Origin: Actinomycetes bacterium
GTDB lineage: Bacteria; Actinomycetota; Coriobacteriia; Coriobacteriales; JAEZXW01
Reading direction: 5' to 3'
Assembly (NCBI GenBank): GCA_023419515.1
Contig: JAEZXW010000058.1
Coordinates: 1 to 14,082 of the forward strand
DNA: 14,082 nucleotides
Positions 1 to 6,938 of the stretch are shown here, one piece after another. Position 1 is the stretch's first letter, and every line of letters starts with the position of its first letter. The notes below the pieces were generated by a model. It was not told the DNA's origin. It saw nothing but the letters and a program-made list of their open reading frames with translations, and did no database searches. The position numbers and the translations under genes are program-made.

Positions 1-202
1 TGTTAGGATACTTGCACGAGATCGATGCCGAGGCATTGATGACGCACGAGACCCCTGTTGCGATGAGAGATTCGGCCGTCACGCGATCGATGTCCTCATG
101 CCGGATGAGCGCGATGTCGCCGGGAATCAAACGTGTGACCACATGCTTGGTGCGTCGATCCTTCTTGATACAACCACTTATCAATGTTGGCGTCGCTACC
201 AT
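1..202 (-). CDS. steA: SteA-like cytokinetic ring protein, N-terminal part (runs off window)
   Basis: The first 67 codons are present; the gene continues past position 1. The start is the ATG at 202-200, which overlaps the recN stop by 7 nt (ATGGTAG), so translation is probably coupled to recN. The translation contains KDRRTKHVVTRLIPGDIALI (residues 14-33), then DIDRVTAESLIATGVSCVIN and a CKYPN segment. I recognise this as the conserved N-terminus of the actinobacterial protein typified by M. tuberculosis Rv1697 (SteA), where the pattern is DRRTK...RL.PGDIAVI.H.D.DRV....L...GV..VVNA...ISGRYPN. In corynebacteria SteA works with SteB in cytokinesis and cell separation. Rv1697 also lies directly downstream of recN, which supports the call. 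The usual ISGRYPN reads ISCKYPN here. The C-terminal part, expected to hold a membrane segment, is outside the window, as is any steB neighbour. Confidence 0.82.
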   Translation of the reverse strand, partial: MVATPTLISGCIKKDRRTKHVVTRLIPGDIALIRHEDIDRVTAESLIATGVSCVINASASISCKYPN

Positions 203-1830
203 GAGGTCATCAGCTCTTTTGCATGTTCAAGTGAGGCAGGCGTCACGCTTCCCGAAAGCATGCGAGCAAGCTCCTGCACCCGCTCTTCACCCTCAACTAC
301 ACGCACTGTTGTAAGCGGTAAATCACCCTCGTAGCGCGACTCGATCTTATCGACCACCATCTGCGTATCAGCCAAGGCAGCCACCTGCGCAAGATGGGTC
401 ACACAGATCACCTGATGGGTACTGGCAAGCTCCTTAAGCACCGCCCCTACCGCCTGGGCGACCTGACCGCCAACTCCCGCATCAATCTCATCAAAGACAA
501 GAGTCTGAACTGTGTCTTTCGTGCCGAGCACCGCTTTGAGCGCAAGCATCACGCGGCTCATCTCGCCACCCGATGCAATCTTGGCAAGTGGTTTGTACTG
601 AGCGTGCTTGGCTGGTCGATATAAAAGCTCGACCGTGCTCGGGCTTTCGCTCGTCCACTGATCGAAGGTAAGCTCATCAACGGTAACACCGAGTTGACTC
701 TGTCCCATTTCAAGCCGTGATAGATATTCGTTGACCTCGCGAGAAAAATCGCGGGCATGTGATTTTCTAATCTGGTTGAGGGTTTTGGCCGCCACTTTGA
801 GCACCTCGAGTGTTTGAGCAACACGATGTCTGAGCGCCTCTTCGCGCTCGGGCGAATCCTCACCTTGGGCAACCTTATCGCATGCCTGCTCATACGCAGT
901 AAACACATCTTGCATGCGCGGTCCAAAACTCTTGATCAGTCCATTGATCGCTCGGTAGCGCTCGTGAGCACGCTCGAGCTTTTCAGGATTAAAATCAACC
1001 TGTTCGCGGTAGCGCGAAAGCTCAAACGAGGAATCTTCAATCAACGCAAGAGCATCTTGCAAAGTGCCAGCAAAATCAAGCAAACGATTATCATGCTGAC
1101 CGGCGCGCTCAAGGCTTCTAACCGCCTGAGTCAAGCGTTCACTGGCACCCTCATCACCACTGATTTCTTCGAGAGCATCCTCTGCTCCCTGCGCTAGGCT
1201 CTCAGCAAACTCCATACGCTCAAGCAACTGCTCGAGCTCCTCGAGCTCGCCTTCCTGCGGATTGACCTCCTGAAAACGGCTCACGATATAGTGCGCCTGC
1301 TCAAGCGCCTCTTTACCAAGTGCCCGCGCCTCATAAAGCCCATCAAGCTCACGCTGAGCCTGCTTATAGGCAATGAACGCCTCGTGATAGGCATCGCGCG
1401 CTTGATGCGCCTGATCACCAATCCAAACATCAAGGGTTTCTCGGTGTGTCGTGCTTTTGAGCAGCCGTTGATGATCATGCTGACCGCAAAGATCAACCAA
1501 ATGGCCAACACTCGCATGAAGCTCTGAAACGCTCACGAGTGCCCCATTAAGGGTAGCACGCGAGCGACCATCGGCTCCAACCCGACGCTTAACAACCACC
1601 CCATCAAGATCATCTTCGTTGGTAAAAAAGCGAGCCTGCGCCAAAAGATATGAGGCGCCATCGCGCACCTGCTGCACATCGGCTCTGCCTCCCAAGACTA
1701 GATTTAAGCCTGATAACAGCGCGCTTTTACCTGCTCCCGTCTCACCTGTGATGGCAGTAAAGCCAGGGTTAAACGTGAGTGAAATCTCTTTGACAAGTGC
1801 AATATCTGTTAATGAAAGTTCATCAAGCAT
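196..1830 (-). CDS. recN: DNA repair protein RecN
   Basis: RecN is an SMC-like ATPase acting early in recombinational repair of double-strand breaks. The 544-residue product has the expected order. An N-terminal ATPase half carries Walker A GETGAGKS at residues 29-36. A long helical, coiled-coil-rich middle (about 150-370) follows. The C-terminal half has the ABC signature SGGEMSR (420-426), Walker B LVFDEIDAGVGG (D447/E448) and the switch histidine in VTHLAQ (H479). The open frame extends 22 codons further upstream, to 1896. I chose the ATG at 1830-1828 because MLDELSLTDIALV is the usual RecN start and AGGAAG lies 5 nt before it. This start overlaps the end of nadK by 8 nt, and the stop overlaps steA by 7 nt, so the three genes are translationally linked. 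Length is normal for the family. Confidence 0.96.
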   Translation of the reverse strand: MLDELSLTDIALVKEISLTFNPGFTAITGETGAGKSALLSGLNLVLGGRADVQQVRDGASYLLAQARFFTNEDDLDGVVVKRRVGADGRSRATLNGALVSVSELHASVGHLVDLCGQHDHQRLLKSTTHRETLDVWIGDQAHQARDAYHEAFIAYKQAQRELDGLYEARALGKEALEQAHYIVSRFQEVNPQEGELEELEQLLERMEFAESLAQGAEDALEEISGDEGASERLTQAVRSLERAGQHDNRLLDFAGTLQDALALIEDSSFELSRYREQVDFNPEKLERAHERYRAINGLIKSFGPRMQDVFTAYEQACDKVAQGEDSPEREEALRHRVAQTLEVLKVAAKTLNQIRKSHARDFSREVNEYLSRLEMGQSQLGVTVDELTFDQWTSESPSTVELLYRPAKHAQYKPLAKIASGGEMSRVMLALKAVLGTKDTVQTLVFDEIDAGVGGQVAQAVGAVLKELASTHQVICVTHLAQVAALADTQMVVDKIESRYEGDLPLTTVRVVEGEERVQELARMLSGSVTPASLEHAKELMTSW

Positions 1831-2701
1831 GTTGGCTTCCTGAGATACCACCGTGATAAAAGACGCGCGCGACCGACTCATAAAACTCTTGGTCACCGCG
1901 GTTTAAAAGCAAAATATCACCGCTGCCACGACGCGCCATCACGCCCGCAACAACGCCCTTGGTCTGAACCTCAAGACCATCAATAAACACCGAGCGATCC
2001 GCCACGCGCTCAAGATCAGAGCTGAGCTCAACTACGTCACTTCCCGAGGTTAGAACTGGTCGCGAATGCAGGGTATGCGGGGCAATTGGGGCACAGATCA
2101 TACCTTTAAAGCCAGGGGCCACGAGCGGACCTCCAGCAGATAGTGCATATCCCGTTGAACCTGTTGCGGTTGATACGACGATACCGTCGCCTCGAAATGT
2201 ATCGATCTTCACGCCGTTGATGCTGAGCATCATATCAATCATGCGGCCTGTCACACCACGGGTGAGCGCAATCTCATTAAGGCCAAAATAGCGCTCGGTT
2301 TGATCAGCGCCCGCCTCATCAATGAGCTGCAGCTCGATATCAAGCGTCGAGCGACGCGAAACATGCAACTCACCCGCAAGCGCACTGGAGAGTGTCGAGA
2401 TAGCGTTATCGGGGGTTGCTGAGGTCAAATATCCCAGATGACCATAGGAGATACCGAGCAGCGGAATTTCACGATACCCGATAATGCGGGCCGCCCGAAG
2501 CAAGGTGCCATCACCACCGAGTGACACCACAAGTCCAACATCACTCACATCGACCGTCTCACGATAGTGATTCTCTCGATAAGCAGGAGCGATCATCGCG
2601 TCAACTCCCTGGCCAATTAGCCAGGTCTGCAGGCTTAAGGCTCCCAGGTGCGCACGGTCGTTATCGTGGTTTGGCACGAGCAACACGCGTGAACCAACCA
2701 T
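1823..2701 (-). CDS. nadK: NAD kinase
   Basis: Phosphorylates NAD+ to NADP+ in the cytoplasm with ATP or polyphosphate, supplying NADPH for biosynthesis. The 292-residue product has the NAD kinase fold signatures in order: GGDGT at 62-66 (catalytic D65), a glycine-rich loop LLGISYGHLGYL at 81-92, the LNEIAL motif (N142/E143) that contacts the nucleotide, and GDGIVVSTATGSTGYALS at 171-188. The ATG at 2701 is preceded by AAGGGAGGTG, a strong ribosome binding site with GGAGG 9 nt from the start. The gene lies 21 bp after tlyA and overlaps recN by 8 bp, the tlyA-nadK-recN order typical of Actinobacteria. In the G-[IV]-N-x-G-x-x-G-[FY]-L loop the asparagine is serine (S85). I take that as a lineage variant, since all other motifs are intact. 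Confidence 0.96.
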   Translation of the reverse strand: MVGSRVLLVPNHDNDRAHLGALSLQTWLIGQGVDAMIAPAYRENHYRETVDVSDVGLVVSLGGDGTLLRAARIIGYREIPLLGISYGHLGYLTSATPDNAISTLSSALAGELHVSRRSTLDIELQLIDEAGADQTERYFGLNEIALTRGVTGRMIDMMLSINGVKIDTFRGDGIVVSTATGSTGYALSAGGPLVAPGFKGMICAPIAPHTLHSRPVLTSGSDVVELSSDLERVADRSVFIDGLEVQTKGVVAGVMARRGSGDILLLNRGDQEFYESVARVFYHGGISGSQHA

Positions 2702-2722
2702 GCCAGACCACCTCCCTTACGA

Positions 2723-3568
2723 TTAATCAAACAGACGAGTGAGCAATGCTTCATGTGATGGGCTAAGCATAGCAACATCACGGGTAGCATAAATGAAAAA
2801 CTCCTGATTTCCCTCAGGGCCTTTGAGCTTGGATCGACAAATATCGAGCACCTTACTGTTTTCTTTCACAATCTGCTCCATATTTTTTTTCATCACCGCT
2901 CGATGCACCTCAACATCATGCACAACGCCACCAACCGCCACGTCTTCGCGTGCAGCCTCAAACTGAGGTTTGACAAGCAGACATAAAATACCGTGATGAG
3001 GATCTAAAAGTCGCATCATATTCGGCAAGAGTCGATCGAGTGAGGTAAACGAAACATCGGCAACGATGAGGTCTACCTGCGGCGTCTCAAGATCAATCCC
3101 AAGTTTTTGAGCGCGGTCTTGAGCAACGCAGGCAATCGCTGCGCCATCGACATCCACGATGTTAGTGCGCTCGAGCAAGATCACACGATCATCACCTCTG
3201 AGCGACCAGTCAAACTGCCCGTACGCCACATCAACCGAAATCACGCAGGTCGCTCGCCGCTTGAGTAAGCAATCGGTAAACCCACCGGTCGAAGCCCCTA
3301 CATCAAGGCAACGCATGCCCGCTGGGTCGATCCCAAAATCATTGAGGGCGCCATCGAGCTTATGGCCACCACGAGAGACAAACCGCTCGTGCTTATTGCG
3401 TTTTTTATGCAGATACGACCCAGGAACCACAGGCATCCCAGGGGACGTGAGCTTGCTATGCTCATTTGAAATCAAGCCCGCCATAATAGCGCGCTTTGCC
3501 TCATCAACCGTGGCATACCAACCGCGGTGCACGAGCTCTTGATCAAGTCGACATTTACGAGCGGTCAT
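2723..3568 (-). CDS. tlyA: TlyA family rRNA (cytidine-2'-O)-methyltransferase
   Basis: The 281-residue protein has an N-terminal S4 RNA-binding domain (about residues 6-66) and a FtsJ/RrmJ-type SAM-dependent methyltransferase domain. The SAM motif is LDVGASTGGFTDCLL (88-102). A catalytic K-D-K-E set can be proposed: K70 in RGGHKL, D171 in VADVSF, K200 in VKPQFE and E256 in NQEFFI. Characterised TlyA enzymes 2'-O-methylate cytidines in 23S rRNA and, in some lineages, also 16S rRNA, which sets capreomycin susceptibility in mycobacteria. The older name 'hemolysin A' is misleading. The ATG at 3568 is 12 bp after the dxs stop and I see no good Shine-Dalgarno sequence before it, so translation probably depends on ribosomes arriving from dxs. 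Which cytidines this protein modifies cannot be read from the sequence. Confidence 0.94.
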   Translation of the reverse strand: MTARKCRLDQELVHRGWYATVDEAKRAIMAGLISNEHSKLTSPGMPVVPGSYLHKKRNKHERFVSRGGHKLDGALNDFGIDPAGMRCLDVGASTGGFTDCLLKRRATCVISVDVAYGQFDWSLRGDDRVILLERTNIVDVDGAAIACVAQDRAQKLGIDLETPQVDLIVADVSFTSLDRLLPNMMRLLDPHHGILCLLVKPQFEAAREDVAVGGVVHDVEVHRAVMKKNMEQIVKENSKVLDICRSKLKGPEGNQEFFIYATRDVAMLSPSHEALLTRLFD

Positions 3569-3580
3569 AAGCAGCGTTGA

Positions 3581-5506
3581 TTACTGGGTGCCGCTGAGCT
3601 TAGCAAGTCCCAGTCGCACGCGATCTGCCACCTGCTCTGCCGTGAGCCCACACTCAGCCAAAAGATCCTGAATAGCTCCTTGCTCAACAAAAACATCATC
3701 AATACCGCAGCGCTCAACTGGTGCAACAAGCCCTTGATCTGCCAGAGACTCAAGCACCGCTGCGCTAAAGCCACCCATGACATTACCTTCTTCAACCGTG
3801 ACGATTAAATCGTGGCTGGCTGCATCGGCAACCATGTCATGATCGATCGGCTTGAGCCAACGCGCATCGTAAACGGTGCACGCAATACCCTCAACCTCAA
3901 GTGCTTGAGCGGCAGCTTTAGCCACATACGCCATGCGACCAATACCGAGCAGCGCTACACGTAACTGCTCGGCACCAGCATCATCTGGCTTGGTTACTAA
4001 AAGCTTGCGAGCAACGCCGGGGACAAGCTTCGTGCGCTCATGCGAAAGCGCCACACCCTGGGCACTGCCACGTGGAAAGCGAATTGCCACCGGTCCCCTC
4101 ATGCCAATCGCGGTGTGCACCGCATCAGAAAGCTCGGCCTCATCAGATGGCACCAAGATTCTCATATTGGGCATACATCGAAGCCAGCTCATGTCAAAGG
4201 CACCGTGGTGGGTCGGTCCATCCTCTCCTACCAAACCAGCGCGATCAACAGCAAAGACAACGTGCAGATTAGGCTCACACACATTGGTGACGATCTCGTC
4301 AAAGCCACGCTGCAAAAACGTCGAGTAAATCGCAACCACGGGCAGCTTGCCACCAATGGCAAGGCCACTTGCAGTCGTGACCGCACACTCCTCGGCAATA
4401 CCTACATCCAAAAATCGGCGTGGATACACCTTCTCAAATGCATCAAGCCCAGTACCACTTGGCATTGCAGCAGTAATGGCAACAATATCGGTGTTCAGAT
4501 GAGCTTCTTTGATGAGCTGCTGAGAGAATGCCGAGGTGTAAGAGATCGGCTTTTTCTTGCCCGCCGATGTCGTTTTAGCGGGCTTGCCCATGGCATCGAA
4601 CGGAGGTGTGCCATGGAACTGCATCGGGTCGTCCTCAGCTGGTAAAAAACCGCGACCCTTCTTGGTCACCGCGTGAATCAAGACAGGGCCATCCATCTCG
4701 AAGGCTGCCGCCATGCTTTCCTCGAGCACCGAAATATTATGGCCATCAATGGGACCAAAGTACTTGATGCCAAGCTCCTCAAAAAACATGCCGGGCACGA
4801 GCGCCTGCTTGACCGACTCTCGTGCCGCATACGCACCGCGCATGAGGGTCTCGCCAACATGCGGGATATTTTCAATGGCGTTACTGAGGGTTTTACGTGT
4901 CCTGATATAACGCTGATCAGCGCGAAGCTGCGAGAGGTAGTGCGTAAACGCACCAACCGTTGGCGAGATCGACATCTCATTATCGTTCAAGACAATGACC
5001 ATGCGCTTTTTGAGCGAACCAATCTGGTTGAGCGCCTCAAACGCCAGACCTCCCGTGATTGAGGCATCACCGATAACGGTTAGGATCCTATAGTCCTCAC
5101 CATCGAGGTCACGCGCGAGCGCAAGGCCGAGCGCCGTCGCCAACGAGTCTGAGGCGTGACCTGAATCGTGCACGTCATAAGGACTTTCTTTACGCTTAGG
5201 AAAACCCGAAATCCCTTTGTACTGACGCAGCGAGAAAAACGCATCACGTCTGCCTGTTAACAACTTATGTGCATACGCCTGGTGACCAACGTCAAAAAGC
5301 AGCTTGTCCTTGGGGCAGTTCATCAGCCGGTGTGCTGCAAGGATAATCTCAACGCAACCCAGTGATGGTGCAAGGTGACCGCCAACCTGAGAGGTTGCAG
5401 CAATCATTTCGGCACGAAGATCCTCGGCCAAAATGCGCAGCTGTGGATGCGAAAGATTTTTCAAGTCCTGAGGAGATGAAATGCTGTCGAGGAGGTGGTT
5501 AACCAC
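3581..5506 (-). CDS. dxs: 1-deoxy-D-xylulose-5-phosphate synthase
   Basis: Catalyses the first step of the MEP isoprenoid pathway: thiamine-diphosphate-dependent condensation of pyruvate and glyceraldehyde 3-phosphate to DXP with CO2 release. The 641-residue length is normal. Visible motifs are FDVGHQAY (71-78), TGRRD and GISGFPKRKESPYD, the ThDP/Mg motif GDA (146-148) with NDN (174-176), GPIDGH (251-256), the transketolase glutamate in IAEECAVT (E372), and DRAGLVGEDGPTHHGAFD (421-438). The start codon is GTG at 5506-5504, not ATG; AAGAGGGTGA (5520-5511) lies just before it at good spacing. The gene is 24 bp after xseB and 12 bp before tlyA. In B. subtilis ispA (prenyl synthase) lies between xseB and dxs; it is absent here. 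The third residue of the usual GDG motif is alanine. Confidence 0.97.
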   Translation of the reverse strand: MVNHLLDSISSPQDLKNLSHPQLRILAEDLRAEMIAATSQVGGHLAPSLGCVEIILAAHRLMNCPKDKLLFDVGHQAYAHKLLTGRRDAFFSLRQYKGISGFPKRKESPYDVHDSGHASDSLATALGLALARDLDGEDYRILTVIGDASITGGLAFEALNQIGSLKKRMVIVLNDNEMSISPTVGAFTHYLSQLRADQRYIRTRKTLSNAIENIPHVGETLMRGAYAARESVKQALVPGMFFEELGIKYFGPIDGHNISVLEESMAAAFEMDGPVLIHAVTKKGRGFLPAEDDPMQFHGTPPFDAMGKPAKTTSAGKKKPISYTSAFSQQLIKEAHLNTDIVAITAAMPSGTGLDAFEKVYPRRFLDVGIAEECAVTTASGLAIGGKLPVVAIYSTFLQRGFDEIVTNVCEPNLHVVFAVDRAGLVGEDGPTHHGAFDMSWLRCMPNMRILVPSDEAELSDAVHTAIGMRGPVAIRFPRGSAQGVALSHERTKLVPGVARKLLVTKPDDAGAEQLRVALLGIGRMAYVAKAAAQALEVEGIACTVYDARWLKPIDHDMVADAASHDLIVTVEEGNVMGGFSAAVLESLADQGLVAPVERCGIDDVFVEQGAIQDLLAECGLTAEQVADRVRLGLAKLSGTQ

Positions 5507-5530
5507 AAAATCACCCTCTTAAATTGATTG

Positions 5531-5869
5531 TTAGTGCGATGCGTCCGTGTCGTTGAGCGCTTCATCTTTTTGAGTTGATGAGCCCACCTGATCAGCCGCA
5601 GTCTCGGAGATCTCGCCCTCGATGCTCTCGATCTTGGAAGACTCGGTTTCACCTTCGTGAGCCTTGCCCTCGCGCACCTGATCAGTAGCCGCAAGCTCTT
5701 CGGGCTGCGGAGCTGACTCCACAAGCCCAATGGCTGAGGTACCAAGCGCAATCGCCTCATCAAACAAATCAAGGCTGTGCTCAAGTGAGACATCTTTTTT
5801 CTTGACCTCGGTCAAGATTTCATCGAGACGAGCAGAAAGTGTGCCAAATGATTCAGGTGCATCGGCCAT
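5531..5869 (-). CDS. xseB: Exodeoxyribonuclease VII small subunit with acidic C-terminal extension
   Basis: XseB is the small helical subunit of exonuclease VII, which degrades single-stranded DNA together with XseA. Residues 7-52 fit the family: SFGTLSARLDEI, then KDVSLEHSLDLFDEAIALG, matching the usual F...L..L..IV..L..G...LE.SL..FE.G..L pattern. I chose the ATG at 5869 (112 residues) over an in-frame ATG at 5893, because GAGGG lies 8 nt before 5869 and the longer form would begin inside nusB. The gap to nusB is 4 bp. XseB proteins are usually 60-80 residues. Here about 60 extra residues rich in Glu, Asp, Ser and Ala (roughly 16 acidic against 4 basic) follow the domain and are probably disordered. 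XseA, often the neighbour, is not in this window. Confidence 0.85.
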   Translation of the reverse strand: MADAPESFGTLSARLDEILTEVKKKDVSLEHSLDLFDEAIALGTSAIGLVESAPQPEELAATDQVREGKAHEGETESSKIESIEGEISETAADQVGSSTQKDEALNDTDASH

Positions 5870-5873
5870 TGAT

Positions 5874-6425
5874 TTATCCCTCGCTCTCATCACTCACGCG
5901 CTTATCAGTACAAGCAGTCTCATCAACCGCCTTACCTACAGCAACCTCGCCCGTAGCTGCTACATCATCAGCAACCACATCATCAGCGCACGCTGGAGCT
6001 TCTTTAAGAGGATTGAGCTTTTCAAAGACACCGCGAAGTGCACCGTTCACAAATCGGGCGGCATCCTCACCGGCATAACGCTTGGCAAGCTTGACCGCCT
6101 CGTTAATAGCAATGGCATCAGCCACATCGGGCTGCTTGGCAATAAGCTCAAAGGTCGCAACACGCAAAATAGCAGCTTCGACCAGAGACACTCGATCAAG
6201 CTCCCAGTTCACAAGCGCCTGAGAGAGCAGGTCATCGATCTTTTCACGCGCATTATACACGCCCTCGATCAACATGCTCGCATATTCTTCCAGTGGACCT
6301 TCTTCGAGAATGTAGTCGTTGCCCTCAAGCAGAGCATGTGCTGATTCGTCCAAATCTGACTGATACAACACCTGCATTGCCTGAATGCGAGCTCGTGTAC
6401 GTTCGTGAACTACCGATGATGCCAT
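5874..6425 (-). CDS. nusB: Transcription antitermination factor NusB
   Basis: NusB binds NusE (ribosomal protein S10) and boxA RNA to build antitermination complexes on rRNA operons. Residues 8-137 form the helical NusB domain, with the arginine-rich start ERTRARIQAMQVLYQ and the conserved second half DRVSLVEAAILRVATFEL, AIAINEAVKLAKRY and ARFVNGALRGVFEKL. The 183-residue protein is about 45 residues longer than the common form. The extra C-terminal tail (138-183) is rich in Ala, Val, Asp and Glu and looks disordered. The ATG at 6425 is preceded by AAGG motifs at somewhat long spacing. It lies 37 bp after the Asp23-family gene and 4 bp before xseB, in the order also seen in B. subtilis (yqhY-nusB). 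Confidence 0.94.
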   Translation of the reverse strand: MASSVVHERTRARIQAMQVLYQSDLDESAHALLEGNDYILEEGPLEEYASMLIEGVYNAREKIDDLLSQALVNWELDRVSLVEAAILRVATFELIAKQPDVADAIAINEAVKLAKRYAGEDAARFVNGALRGVFEKLNPLKEAPACADDVVADDVAATGEVAVGKAVDETACTDKRVSDESEG

Positions 6426-6462
6426 GCGATGTTTGACCTTGCCTTACCTTATCGTCAACTCG

Positions 6463-6816
6463 TTATGCCTTGGGAAATACAACGCTGTCGATGGCGATGT
6501 CAACTCCAGCAACATCAACGCCTACTTGAGCAGCGATAGCATCGGCAACGGCAAAGCGCACATTATCGGCTAGCTCATCAAAAGGATAACCAAAAAATGC
6601 AGCGATACCGAGTTTGACGTTCAGCTTATCATCGATCACCGCAGCCTCAATACCCGAGACATCCTCAGCGTGGCTTGCAAACAGCGAGAGAACTGAGCCT
6701 GCAACCTGATCGCGACCGACCACAGCGACACCCTCGACCTTTTCGGCAGCAAAGCGCACGATCTTATCGAGAACATCTTTTGAGATACTCATGCCTCCAA
6801 CGGCAAGTTCGTTCAT
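6463..6816 (-). CDS. Asp23/Gls24 family (DUF322) protein, YqhY-like
   Basis: A 117-residue protein of the Asp23/Gls24 family. Typical features are an N-terminal GGMSISKDVLDKIVRFAAEK followed by a VEGVAVV segment, a beta-rich core with LNVKLGIAAFFGYPF, then DNVRFAVADAIAAQVG and a closing VAGVDIAIDSVVF strand. The frame extends to 6849, but I chose the ATG at 6816 because AAAGGAGAGG lies just upstream and the homology begins there. The family includes S. aureus Asp23, a membrane-anchored cell-envelope stress protein, and B. subtilis YqhY, which lies between accC and nusB exactly as here and has been linked genetically to acetyl-CoA carboxylase. By position I infer a YqhY-like role near biotin carboxylase and lipid synthesis. 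The biochemical function is unknown. The 122 bp before it could hold a promoter of its own. Confidence 0.88.
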   Translation of the reverse strand: MNELAVGGMSISKDVLDKIVRFAAEKVEGVAVVGRDQVAGSVLSLFASHAEDVSGIEAAVIDDKLNVKLGIAAFFGYPFDELADNVRFAVADAIAAQVGVDVAGVDIAIDSVVFPKA

Positions 6817-6893
6817 AGCCCTCTCCTTTAACGTCTGATGCGCGCGCAAACAGCACTCGCGCTCACATGCCCAGACGAATCATGGTATATGAA

Positions 6894-6904
6894 TAGACCG
6901 TCTA
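6894..6904. repeat. Short palindrome in the accC-asp23 gap
   Basis: TAGACCGTCTA is a perfect 11-base inverted repeat with a single central base. It lies in the 122-bp gap between the accC stop and the asp23 start. The next 32 bases (6905-6936) are unusually rich in CTAG/GTCTA words (for example GTCTATCTAG and GTCTAGCTA), so several alternative short hairpins are possible. There is no T-run typical of an intrinsic terminator. It could be an operator or a processing hairpin, or mean nothing. I found no convincing -35/-10 pair here. Confidence 0.35.
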
Positions 6905-6938
6905 GTTTAGCAGTCTATCTAGTCTAGCTAATTGAGGT

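Noticed and set aside
1831..1896. 22-codon upstream extension of recN
   Set aside because: It overlaps nadK coding sequence and is not RecN-like; the internal ATG has the ribosome binding site and the family start.
2881..2893. Run of eight T (2884-2891) inside tlyA as a frameshift site
   Set aside because: It encodes Lys/Asn codons on the minus strand (KKNM region) and the reading frame continues intact to normal length, so there is no sign of frameshifting.
4040..4645. Plus-strand open frame of about 201 codons
   Set aside because: It lies wholly antisense within dxs, which has clear motifs throughout; composition is that of a shadow frame.
5730..6344. Plus-strand open frame of about 204 codons
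   Set aside because: It is antisense to xseB and nusB, has no recognisable domain and no good ribosome binding site; the minus-strand genes explain the region.
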